A stretch of 64,000 bases of DNA from Lentzea sp. NBRC 105346. Lineage in GTDB: Bacteria; Actinomycetota; Actinomycetes; Mycobacteriales; Pseudonocardiaceae. This document shows positions 24,344 to 34,700 of the stretch, in pieces; the stretch's first letter is position 1, and every line of letters starts with the position of its first letter. The position numbers and the translations under genes were made by a program. The notes beneath the pieces are model-generated. The model was not told the DNA's origin, did not search any database, and saw only the letters and a program-made list of their open reading frames with translations. The stretch spans positions 1,014,850 through 1,078,849 of the forward strand of contig NZ_BSTQ01000001.1 of the NCBI RefSeq assembly GCF_030269605.1. The letters run 5' to 3'.

Positions 24344-25249
24344 CCCGCCCGGCGCCACCTCCCCGGACGACAGCAGGGCGTCCAGCGCCAGTGGGATCGA
24401 CGCCGACGACGTGTTGCCCGCCGTCACGACGTCGCGCGCCACGGCCACGTGCGGCGGCAGGCCGAGCTTCGAGGCGATCGTCTCGACGATGCGCAGGTTG
24501 GCCTGGTGCGGCACGAGCGCGGCCAGCTCGTCGGCCCGCACCCCGGCCTTGGCCAGCGCGGCCGCGGCGGCCTCGGGCACGTGCTGGGTGGCCCACCGGA
24601 ACACCTCCTGGCCGGACATGCGCATCGTCGGCCACTCGGCGTCCGGCTTGTCGCGCAGATCGAGCCACGACGACGAGTGCTCGATCAGGTGGTGGTTGCC
24701 GCCGTCCGAGCTCCACTCGACCGGGCCGATGCCGCGCACGTCCGACGGACTCACCACGGCCGCGCCCGCGCCGTCGCCGAAGAGGAACGCCGTCGTGCGG
24801 TCCAGCGGGTCGATGATGTCGGTCATCTTCTCCGAACCGACCACCAGGACGTGCTCGGCACAGCCACCACGCACCAGGGCGTCCGCGACACCCAGGGCGT
24901 GGCAGAAGCCGGCGCACGCGGCGCTGATGTCGAACGCGGCGCATTTGGTGCCCAGTCTCGAGGCGATCTGCGGTGCCGCGGCCGGGCTCTGGTGCAGGTG
25001 CGACATCGTCGCGAGGATGACGGTGTCCACTTCGGACACATCGAGACCCGCGCGGGACAGGGCGATCCGGGCGGCCTCCTCGCCCATCGTCACCACGGTC
25101 TCGTCCGCACTCGCGTACCTGCGGCTGGTGATCCCCGACCGGCGGCGCACCCACTCGTCGGTGGAGTCGATCAGCGCACACACCTCGTCGTTGCCCACCT
25201 CGCGGGCAGGGCGGTACGCGCCGACACTGACGATACGAGATTGCCTCAT
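24278..25249 (-). CDS. FabH-like ketoacyl-ACP synthase III
   Basis: 323 residues from ATG 25249, beginning MRQSRIVSVGAYRPAREV; the frame runs further upstream but family members start here. The Cys-His-Asn triad is present: Cys112 in ISAACAGF, His248 in VPHQANLRI and Asn279 in AGNTSSAS. FabH enzymes condense acyl-CoA with malonyl-ACP, and relatives in secondary metabolism transfer acyl groups to oxygen or nitrogen. No acyl carrier protein, ketoreductase or other fatty acid gene is adjacent. That makes a dedicated cluster role (starter or acyl transfer) possible, but it is unproven. It diverges from the flavoprotein gene across an AT-rich region of 168 bases. Confidence 0.9.
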   Translation of the reverse strand: MRQSRIVSVGAYRPAREVGNDEVCALIDSTDEWVRRRSGITSRRYASADETVVTMGEEAARIALSRAGLDVSEVDTVILATMSHLHQSPAAAPQIASRLGTKCAAFDISAACAGFCHALGVADALVRGGCAEHVLVVGSEKMTDIIDPLDRTTAFLFGDGAGAAVVSPSDVRGIGPVEWSSDGGNHHLIEHSSSWLDLRDKPDAEWPTMRMSGQEVFRWATQHVPEAAAAALAKAGVRADELAALVPHQANLRIVETIASKLGLPPHVAVARDVVTAGNTSSASIPLALDALLSSGEVAPGGSALLVGFGAGLAVASQVVTLP

Positions 25250-25417
25250 CAACGCACCCCGCCGCTTAGAAAATGTAGGGAATTCACCAGAAAATAATCT
25301 CATTTGGCATTTGCCCGCACTCCGAGTTCAAACATACGCGCCTGAGAATGTGAACGTCCATACACGTCTCACCTCGCAGGCGGCGAATACGCCGACTCCA
25401 TAACATAAGGTCTTCTC

Positions 25418-26953
25418 ATGACGCGGTCGTGGTGGGGCTGGGGTCACGTCGAGGACGCGGTGGGCGCGCGGGAGCGCGCCAAGCTGGTCGAACGGGTCCG
25501 GGCGGTGCTGCCGGACGCCGATCTCGCCCTCCACGAACCACCCGATCCAGCGACGCTTCCGGTCCCGCGGAGCCGGATCGCGCCGCGCTTCGACCACTGC
25601 TCGGCCGACCCGGTCGACCGGCTCGCGCACGCCCGCGGCAAGGCGTTCCGCGACGTGGCGCGCAATCTCGCCGGACAGGTGTCCGACGTGCCCGACCTCG
25701 TCGCCCGGCCGCGCACCGAGCAGGACGTCGTGGACGTGCTCGACTGGTGCGGGCACGAGGGCATCGCGGTCATCCCCTTCGGCGGCGGCTCCAGCGTGGT
25801 CGGCGGCGTCGAGCCGCGCGGGCTGGCCGGCCCGGTCGTCACGCTCGACCTGGGCGCGCTCGACCGCGTCCTCGAGGTCGACCCGGTGAGCCGCGCGGCG
25901 CGCATTCAGGCGGGCGTTTTCGGACCACACTTGGAACAGCAACTGAAGCCGCACGGACTCACGTTGCGGCATTTCCCCCAGTCGTTCGAGTTCTCCACAC
26001 TCGGGGGCTGGCTGGCCACCCGCGCGGGCGGTCACTTCGCCACGCTCTACACCCACATCGACGACCTGACCGAATCACTGCGCGTCGTCACACCCGCCGG
26101 GGTCAGCGAGTCGCGGCGGCTGCCCGGCTCCGGCGCGGGCCCCTCGCCCGACCGCATGTTCCTCGGCTCCGAGGGCACCCTCGGCGTGATCACGGAGGCG
26201 TGGGTGCGCCTGCAGCGGCCACCGGGCCACCGGGCCAAGGCATCGGTGCGGTTCGCCGGCTGGCCGGAAGCGGTCGCGGCCACGCGGGCCGTCGCACAGT
26301 CCGGTTTGTACCCGGCCAACTGCCGGCTGCTCGACCCCGCCGAGGCGTTCCTCAACGCGGGAACCGGCACCGCGGTCCTCGTGCTCGCGTTCGAGTCCGC
26401 CGACCACCCGGTGGACTCGGCGCTCCAACGCGCGCTCGAACTGTGCCGCGACCACGGCGGTGAGTCCACAGTGGAGGACACGAGCGCGGCGTGGCGATCG
26501 TCGTTCCTCCGCATGCCCTACCAACGTGACGCAATGGCACAGCACGGCATGATCACGGAGACGTTCGAGACGGCGTGCACCTGGGACGGTTTCGACCGGC
26601 TGCATGCCGCCGTGACCGAGGCGGCGACCGACGCCGTGCGCGAGGTGTGCGGCGCCGGACTGGTCACGTGCCGCTTCACCCACGTCTATCCGGACGGTCC
26701 GGCGCCCTACTTCGGCGTCTACGCGCCGGGACGGTGGGGCAGCCTGGTCGCGCAGTGGGACGAGATCAAGGCCGCGGTCTCGGAGGCGATCGCCACCGCG
26801 GGCAGCACGATCACCCATCACCACGCGGTCGGGCGGGACCACCGGCCCTGGTACGACCGGCAGCGGCCGGAGCCGTTCGCGCTCGCCCTGTCCGCCGCGA
26901 AACGGGCGCTGGATCCGCACAATGTGCTCAATCCCGGCGTGCTCGTCGGATGA
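25418..26953 (+). CDS. FAD-binding oxidoreductase, alkyl-DHAP-synthase (AGPS) type
   Basis: 511 residues. An N-terminal PCMH-type FAD-binding domain has VARPRTEQDVVDVLDWC, the phosphate loop FGGGSSVVGG and FLGSEGTLGVITEAW. The substrate domain contains TFETACTWDGFDRLH, and the His-rich HHHAVGRDH (H467-H469, then G472-R-D-H475) is characteristic of alkyl-dihydroxyacetonephosphate synthases. That enzyme exchanges the acyl of acyl-DHAP for a fatty alcohol, forming an ether bond; bacterial relatives can be D-2-hydroxyacid oxidases. The divergent FabH-like gene hints at a shared lipid-type reaction. No FAR or glycerol-phosphate gene is nearby, so the product is unknown. Confidence 0.85.
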   Translation: MTRSWWGWGHVEDAVGARERAKLVERVRAVLPDADLALHEPPDPATLPVPRSRIAPRFDHCSADPVDRLAHARGKAFRDVARNLAGQVSDVPDLVARPRTEQDVVDVLDWCGHEGIAVIPFGGGSSVVGGVEPRGLAGPVVTLDLGALDRVLEVDPVSRAARIQAGVFGPHLEQQLKPHGLTLRHFPQSFEFSTLGGWLATRAGGHFATLYTHIDDLTESLRVVTPAGVSESRRLPGSGAGPSPDRMFLGSEGTLGVITEAWVRLQRPPGHRAKASVRFAGWPEAVAATRAVAQSGLYPANCRLLDPAEAFLNAGTGTAVLVLAFESADHPVDSALQRALELCRDHGGESTVEDTSAAWRSSFLRMPYQRDAMAQHGMITETFETACTWDGFDRLHAAVTEAATDAVREVCGAGLVTCRFTHVYPDGPAPYFGVYAPGRWGSLVAQWDEIKAAVSEAIATAGSTITHHHAVGRDHRPWYDRQRPEPFALALSAAKRALDPHNVLNPGVLVG

Positions 26954-27370
26954 ACGACTCGCTGTTTTGATCAGTTCCAATGCGAGGCCTTCAGGTGCCT
27001 CATACTCGCATCGGCCTCATGAAATATCGTAAGTTTCACGAGATCGGAAAAGATTTCTTTACAGCGTGTAGCGGATGACTACTCGGTGTATGTGAAGCTT
27101 GCTCAAACATGTTCCCATGAACTACCTAGAAATTTTGGGCTAATACGGTACGTTTCGGTCCAAACGCGTCTGATTGGGTGAACCGGAGGGCCACCCCGAT
27201 GAACAGCCTGTGACATCGAAAGCCCGTCTAGCGTCCCAATTGGGGAAATGCACACGCATGCTCCATTCGGCGGTCCCGGTCGGTGACATGTATTTGACAA
27301 CGTACGACCGAGGCTGAACGGTCTAACGAGTTGATCCTTCAGGGCTTCCAGCAAAGGTCAGCGAGGAACG
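26954..27370. other. AT-rich non-coding region ahead of the NRPS operon
   Basis: About 415 bases, clearly richer in A+T than the rest of the window, with no convincing gene on either strand. It must hold the promoter of the thioesterase-NRPS operon. Elements seen are an imperfect stem GAGGC...GCCTC (26984-27001) that could end the flavoprotein transcript, a palindrome CCCAATTGGG (27235-27244), and TTGACA (27294-27299), a -35-like hexamer without a well-spaced -10. Confidence 0.6.
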
Positions 27371-28651
27371 ATGGAACACGCCAACTTGTCTCATTTGCTC
27401 GAAAAGCTTGCCAGACATCACCTCATTCCCGGTGCGCAACTCGTGGTTCACCGGCAGGGCACCACGGAAGCATTCGAGTTCGGGGAACAGGTGCACGCCG
27501 GCGGCCTGCCGATGTCGCGTGAGGCACGCGTTCCCGTGGGGTCGATCAGCAAGACGTTCACCGCCTCGCTCGCCATGATCCTGGCGTCCGACGGCGACCT
27601 CGACCTCGACGAGCCGCTCGCCGAGTACCTGCCCGAGGCGGGCGGGCTGAGCGACCGGCTCACCGCGCGGCACCTGCTCAGCCACACCGGTGGCCTGCCG
27701 TCGGAACCGGATGAGGTGCGCGCCACGACGCTGCGCAAGCACGTGCTCGACTGCTGCCGCCGGGTGCGCCCGATGCACGAGCCGGGTGACGGGTTCTCCT
27801 ACTCCAACATCGGCTACTCCCTGGCCGGGCACCTCATCGAGGTCGTGACCGGTATGAGCTGGTGGGAGGCCATGTCGTCGATTCTGCTGCAGCCACTGGG
27901 AGTGCGTCCGCACTTCGTGGTGGCGCCCGGCGGCGGACATGTTTCGGTGCCCGGCCACGCGGTAAACCCGGCGCGTGGGCGCATCGTCCCGGTGCAGCAG
28001 TCCCTCACGCTCGTGGACGCCCCCGCGGGCGCGATCGCGGCCAGCGCGACCGACCTGGCGCTGCTCGGCGAACTGCTCGCCGGGCGGGGCCCGGAGCTGA
28101 TCGGCACCGCCGAGCTCAAGGAGATGCGCCTGCCGGTCGCCGGCGCCGAGCCGTTCGGAATGGCCGACGCCTGGGGCCTGGGCGTCGCGTTGTACGACGA
28201 CGGATGGTTCGGACATGACGGCACCGGCGACGGAACCTCATGTCATCTGCGCGTGCACCCGGAGTCCGGAACTGTTGTTGCGCTCACAACAAACGGCAGC
28301 ACCGGATTCGCGATGTGGCGTGAGTTCGCCCGAGAAGCGGGTATAGGTGACTATGACCCGCTGCGTCAACTGGGCAAACCCCTAGAATCCGCGCCGGAAT
28401 TCACCGGACGTTTCTACAACGGCGACACGGAGTATTCAGTCATCCCCGGTCATGAAGCACCACTGCGTCTCGTCGTCGACGGCGAGCCGTTCGCCGAGCT
28501 CACCCTCTACGACGGTTTGATGTTCGCCATGAGGGACGTCGACACGGGAGAGACCAACCAGAGCGGGCGCTTCATCCGGGATTCGAGCAATTACGAAATC
28601 GGATGGCTGCAGGTAGGCGGCAGGCTCGCCCGCCGGCACGTCGCCGCCTGA
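27371..28651 (+). CDS. PBP-type stand-alone thioesterase/cyclase candidate (serine beta-lactamase fold)
   Basis: 426 residues. The class C beta-lactamase/PBP active-site triad is complete: S58-I-S-K61 in VGSISKTF, Y144-S-N146 in FSYSNIGYS and H282-D-G284 in FGHDGTGDG. Residues ~340-426 form a lipocalin-like C-terminal beta domain ([15 protein letters not shown], then [17 protein letters not shown]). There is no signal peptide, so it is cytoplasmic, unlike a resistance enzyme. PBP-type thioesterases (SurE class) have this two-domain form and release and cyclise peptides from NRPS lines that lack a terminal thioesterase and end in an epimerase; the NRPS genes that follow fit that exactly. It is the first gene of the operon, 53 bases before NRPS-1. 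A plain esterase is the alternative. Confidence 0.75.
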   Translation: MEHANLSHLLEKLARHHLIPGAQLVVHRQGTTEAFEFGEQVHAGGLPMSREARVPVGSISKTFTASLAMILASDGDLDLDEPLAEYLPEAGGLSDRLTARHLLSHTGGLPSEPDEVRATTLRKHVLDCCRRVRPMHEPGDGFSYSNIGYSLAGHLIEVVTGMSWWEAMSSILLQPLGVRPHFVVAPGGGHVSVPGHAVNPARGRIVPVQQSLTLVDAPAGAIAASATDLALLGELLAGRGPELIGTAELKEMRLPVAGAEPFGMADAWGLGVALYDDGWFGHDGTGDGTSCHLRVHPESGTVVALTTNGSTGFAMWREFAREAGIGDYDPLRQLGKPLESAPEFTGRFYNGDTEYSVIPGHEAPLRLVVDGEPFAELTLYDGLMFAMRDVDTGETNQSGRFIRDSSNYEIGWLQVGGRLARRHVAA

Positions 28652-28704
28652 CCCTCCCCCCGTTTCTCAAACCGCCTTGTCCCCCCGAAAGGCTCTCGCG
28701 TCCG

Positions 28705-31700
28705 ATGATGCTCCATGAACTGTTTCGCGCCCAGGTCGACCGGACACCGAACGCCACCGCGATCGTGTCAGCCGACGAAACGCTCACCTACGCCGAGCTG
28801 AACGCGCGGGCCAACCGGCTCGCGCATTGGCTGGTCGCGCGAGGGGCGGGCCCGGAACGGGTCATCGCACTGCGGCTGCCACGGTCCGTCGAGATCCTCG
28901 TCGCGCAGCTGGCGGTGCTGAAGGCCGGTGCGGCGTACCTCCCGATCGACCCGGCCTACCCCGCGGAGCGGATCGAGTTCATGCTCACCGACGCCGCGCC
29001 GCTGCTGGTGCTGGACGGCCCGGTGGACGCGAGTGGCTGCCCGGACACCGACCCGGTCACGGACGTCACGCCGGACAACAGTGCCTACGTGATCTACACG
29101 TCCGGCTCGACTGGACGGCCCAAGGGCGTCGTCGTGCAGCACACGGGACTGGCCAACTTCTCCGCGGCCGAGATCGAGCACTTCCAGGTCCGGCCGGGTG
29201 ACCGGGTGCTCGAGTTCTCGTCCCCCAGCTTCGACGCCTCGGTGCTGGAGCTCTGCATGGCCTGGCCCGCGGGGGCCGCAATGGTCGTGCCGCCGGAGGG
29301 GCCGCTGCTCGGCGACCAGCTCGCCGAGGTGTTGCGGGACAACCGGATCACGCACGCGCTGATCCCGCCGGTCGCGATGGCGACCGTCCCGGACGTACCG
29401 CTGCCCGACTTCCGGACGTTGATCGTCGGCGGCGACGCCTGCACGGCCGAACTGGTCGCGCAGTGGGCGCCCGGCCGCCGGATGATCAACGCCTACGGGC
29501 CGACCGAGTCCACCGTGGTCTCGACGTGGAGCGAGCCGCTCGTCCCCGGCGGCACCCCGCCGATCGGCAAGGCCATTCGCGGCATCGTCACCCACATCCT
29601 CGACGACGACCTGCGGCCCGTGCCGGACGGCACCGCGGGTGAGCTGTACGTCGCCGGGGTCGGGCTCGCCCGCGGGTACCTCGACCGGCCCGGCCTGACC
29701 GCGCAACGGTTCCTGGCCAACCCGTTCGCGCCCGGCCGGATGTACCGGACCGGTGACGTGGTGCGGCGTGGCGCCGACGGCGTGATCGAGTTCGTCGGAC
29801 GCGCGGACCACCAGGTCAAGATCCGCGGGTTCCGCATCGAGCTCGGCGAGATCGAGACCGTGCTGCGGACGCATCCGGCGGTCCGCGAGGCGGTCGTGAT
29901 CGCTCGCGAGGAACAGGGGCTCAAGCGGCTCGTCGCTTACTTCGTCGGCGACGCCACCGCGGCCGAGCTGCGGGAGCTGGTGGCGGGCCGGCTGCCCGAC
30001 TACATGGTGCCCGCGGCGTTCGTGGCGCTGGAGGCCTTCCCGTTGAGCCCCAACGGGAAGCTGGACCGCAAGGCACTGCCCGCCCCGGTCGTCGGCACCG
30101 AGACGCCCGGCTACGTCGCACCGCGTACGGCCGCGGAACGGACCGTCGCGGCGGCGTGGTCCGAAGTGCTCGGCATCGCCACGATCGGCGCCGACGACGA
30201 CTTCTTCCGCCTCGGCGGCGATTCGGTTTTGGCCGTGAAAGCGCTATCCACGCTCGGCCTGCCGTTGCGGGCGATCTTCGACCACCGGACGGTGGCGGAG
30301 CTGGCGGCAGTGCTGCCCGAACGCCCGGCCGACGCGATCCCGCGAGTCCACACCGGACAGCCGGTTCCGCTGTCTCCCACCCAGAAGCGGTTCCAGCAGG
30401 CCGAGGGCATCGACAACAACACGGCCGTCGGTGTGCGGCTGACCGGCCCGCTCGACGTCGACCGGCTGCAGACGGCTCTCACCGCGCTCGCCGGCCGGCA
30501 CGACGCGCTGCGCACCACGGTGCACGACGACATGCAGGTCATCGCGCCGACAGCCGACCTGCGGCTCAGAGTGGTCGGCGAGGCCGAACTCACGGACGTG
30601 CTGGCGACGCCGTTCGACCTGCGCACCGGGCCGCTGACCCGCGTGCTGCTGGTCCGGCTCGCACCGGACGAGCACGTGCTCGTGCTGAACCAGCATCACA
30701 TCGTCACCGACGGCTGGTCGGTGTCGCTGCTGCTCGAGGAGCTGGCCGCGCTGTACGCGGGCGAGGAGTTGCCCGAGAGCGGCCTGCAGTACCCGGACTT
30801 CGCGTTGTGGCAACAGGACCAGCCGGAACCGAGCCTGGAGTACTGGCGGCACCGGCTGCACGGGCTGGAGGCCCTGGACCTGCGCACCGATCGCGTGCGC
30901 CCGCCGTTGCGCACCACCTCCGGTGCGGTACACCGCACGCTGTTCCCGCGGGAGCTGGTCGACCGGCTCACGACGGTCGGCCGCGCGCACGACGCCACGC
31001 TGTTCATGACGCTCACCGCCGCCATGAAAGTGATCATGGCGCGGTACAGCGGACAGCGGGACATCGCGATCGGCACTGTCAACTCCGGCCGTGACCGCGC
31101 CGAGCTGCACCGCGTCGCGGGGTTCTTCGTCAACACGCTGGTGCTGCGGTCCTGGCTGGACCCGGAGGCGCCGTTCACCGAGTTCCTCGACCGGGTGCGC
31201 GACACCGTGCTGGAGGCGTTCGCCCACGACGACGTGCCGTTCGACCGGCTCGTCGAGGCAGGGAACATTGATCGCGACCCGAGCCGCACTCCACTCATCC
31301 AGGCCGCGATCGCGCTGCAGCAACCCCTGTTGCGGCGCGACGACTTCGGTGACCTGACCGCGGCCGAGTTCGACCTGCCCCGGCCGGCCGCCCGGTTCGA
31401 CCTGGTCGCGGACTTCTGGCCGCGCGCCGAAGGGCTGACGCTCGCGCTGGAGTACAACACCGACCTGTTCGAGGCGAGCACGGTCGAGCGGATGGCCGCC
31501 GACCTGCTGGAGCTGTGCGAGGCGATCGTCGCCGACCCGGACCGCGACCTCACCGCGTTCGCGGGCACGGCGTCCACCGCGGCCCGTGTACGTGGCTTCC
31601 GCGTCGACACCGATGTCGTCGAGGCCGCGCTCGCCGGGCACGTCCGGGACGCGCACGTCGTGGTCCACGGCGACCGGCTGGTCGGGTACGTGGTGCCGGG

Positions 31701-34700
31701 CGAGCTGCACACCGCCGCGTTGCGCGGGCTGCTCAGCCAGGTGCTGCCCGACTACCTGATCCCGACGACATGGGTGGAGCTCGACGCCATCGATCGCACC
31801 GACCTGCCCGAGCCGCCCGAGGAGCGCCCGGCCGAAGTCCGTTACGTGGCACCGCGCACGCCGGTCGAGGCGGTGCTGGCGACGATCTTCGCCGAGGTGC
31901 TCGGAGCCGGCCGCGTCGGCGTGCGGGACAACTTCTTCGCGCTCGGTGGTGACTCGATCCTGGGCATCCAGGTCGTCACCCGCACCCGGCGCGCCGGGCT
32001 GCGGCTGACGTCGCGCGACATCTTCCAGCACCAGACGATCGCGGCGCTCGCCCCGCATGTCGAGACGTCCGCGACCGGCCAGGCAGACCAGGGCCAGGTG
32101 AGCGGTGAGGTGCCGCTGACGCCGATCCAGCGGTGGTTCTTCGAGCACCACCCGCAGCCGGACCGGTTCCACCAGTCGATCATCGTCGACTTCGACGAGG
32201 ACGTGGATCCGCAGCGGCTGCGCAACGCCGTGAGCTCGCTGGTCGACCACCACGACGCGCTGCGCATGCGATACACCCGCGACGGTCTGGTGTGGCGGCA
32301 GCACAACGAGCTCACCGGCCATTCGCAACTCGAATACTCGCTCGTCGGCCCGCGCTCGGTCCGGCTGTCGGCGCACCACCTCGTCGTGGACGGCATCTCG
32401 TGGCGGATCCTCGCCGAGGACCTGCTGACCGCGTACTCCGGCCGTCCGCTGCCCGCCAAGACCACCTCGTTCCGTGACTGGGCGCTGCGGCTCAAGGAAA
32501 GTGCGGAGTCCGGCGGGTTCGACGACGAGCGCGGGTACTGGGAGCGGATCACCGGCGACACCCCGCGGACCGGCACCACGGCGTCGCAGCGATCGGTGAC
32601 CGTGCGACTGTCCAAAGCGGACACCGACGCGCTGGTGCGGGACGTGCCGCCGGTCTACCGGACGCAGATCAACGACGTGCTGCTCGCCGCGCTGGGCTGT
32701 GTGCTGAGCGGCTGGACGGGCGACCGTCGGGTGACCGTGGCCCTGGAGGGGCACGGGCGCGAGGAGCTGTTCGCCGGCGTCGACCTGTCGCGCACGGTCG
32801 GCTGGTTCACGACGATGTTCCCGGTAGTCCTCGACCTGCCTGAGGCGGGCTGGGGCGCGACGCTCAAGTCCGTCAAGGAACAGCTGCGGGCGGTGCCGCG
32901 CAAGGGCATCGGGTACGGCGCGCTGCGGTACCTGACCCAGCCGGGCCTGCCCGAGGTGATGCCGTCGGTCGCGTTCAACTACCTGGGCCGGTTCGACGGC
33001 GGGCACCGCGACCTCGACCTCGACGCGGGTCCCGCTTCGCCGCGTCCGCACGTGATCGACGTCGTCGGCCGGATCGAGCGCGACGAGCTGGAGCTGACCT
33101 GGTTCTACAGCACCGAGCTGCACACCGAGCCGGAGATCACCCGCCTCGCCGACGAGATGGCCACGGCGTTGCGCGACGTCGTGCGCCACTGCGCGTCGCC
33201 GACGGCCGGTGGCCGCACGCCGTCGGACTTCCCGCTCGCGGCACTGACCCAGGCGCAGGTCGACGCGCTGGGAGTCGTCGAGGACGTCTACCCGCTGACG
33301 CCGATGCAGGCGGGCATGGTGTTCCACTCGCTCGACGGCACCTACCTGCAGCAGACCAGCTTCGTGGTCGACGGTTCGGCCGACCGGCTGGCGAGGTCGT
33401 GGCAGGAGGTCGTCGACCGGACGCCGATCCTGCGCAGCGGCGTGGTGTGGGAGGGCGTACCCACTCCGGTGCAGGTCGTGCACTCCGGGGTACGGCTGCC
33501 GGTGCGGAAGCTCGACTGGACCGGTGTGTCCGAAGAGGAACGCCGCGCCCGGCTGGAGTCCCTGCTGGCCGAGGACCGCGCCGAGGGCCTCGACCTCTCG
33601 TCGGTGCCGCTGATGCGGATCACGCTGGCAACGCTGTCCGAGCGCGAGGTGCAGGTGCTGTGGACGTTCCACCACGTGCTGCTCGACGGGTGGAGCGTCT
33701 TCCACGTGCTCAGCGACGTGCTCGAAGGGCCAACTGACCGGCCGCCGTTCCGTGACTACGTCGAATGGTTGCAGCGGCAGGACGACGGCGAGGCCGAGTC
33801 GCACTGGCGCGGCGTGCTCGGCGACTTCCGCGACCCGACTCCCCTGCCGTACGACCGTCCGCCGTCCGGCCAGCACTCCTCGTCCTCCTCACAACACGTG
33901 CGAATCACGCTGGACGCTGCCGCCTCTGAAGCGCTTTACACGTTCGCGAGACGCAATCGCGTCACGTCCGGCACCGTGGTGCAGGGCGCTTGGGCACTGC
34001 TGTTGTCGCGCTACAGCGGCTCGTCCGACGTGTGCTTCGGCTCGACCGTGTCAGGCCGGCCGGTCGAGCTGCCCGGTGTCGACGCCATCACCGGCATCTT
34101 CATCAACACGCTGCCCGTGCGCGTCCCGGTCTCACCGGATTCCGAGGTGGGGCCGTGGCTGCGCGGGCTGCAGGCCGCGCAGGCCGAGTCGCGCCGGTTC
34201 GAGCACCTGCCGCTGACGCGGCTGCACGGCTGGAGCGGTGTCGACGGCGGCACGAACCTGTTCGACAGCGTCGTGGTGTTCGAGAACTACCCGGTGGACG
34301 GGCTCGCTTTGCGGTCGCTGGAAGCGGTCGAGACGACGAACTTCCCGTTGAGTGCCACGGTGTATCCGCACGCCGAGCTGGCCGTGCTGCTCGGGTACGA
34401 CCCGGCGCTGTTCGACGAGTCCACCGCCACCCGGCTCGCCGCGCACCTGCGGGAGTTGCTGCTCGGCCTGTCGTCAGCCCGGCTGGTGGGCGACGTGCCG
34501 ATGCTCTCCGCCGCGGAGACCGAGCAGGTGCTCGTCGGCTGGAACGACACCGCCCATCCGGTGCCCGACCGCACGCTGGTGGACCTGCTGCGGCCCAGCG
34601 ATCTGTCCGCCGAGGCGCTGCGGTTCGAGGGTGAGTCGCTCACCTACCAGCGTTTGCACGAGCGGGCGAACCGCCTGGCGCACAAGCTGATCTCGCTGGG

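Noticed and set aside
27103..27354. Minus-strand 83-codon frame in the AT-rich intergenic region
   Set aside because: No recognisable family, no ribosome binding site and biased composition. Treated as non-coding.
27371..28651. Beta-lactamase resistance gene
   Set aside because: No signal peptide, a lipocalin-like C-terminal domain and a position directly before the NRPS genes favour a PBP-type thioesterase.
28603..28704. Extended N-terminus of NRPS-1 reaching into the thioesterase gene
   Set aside because: The extra text is Arg/Pro-rich and overlaps the upstream coding sequence. ATG 28705 gives the standard start of an A domain.
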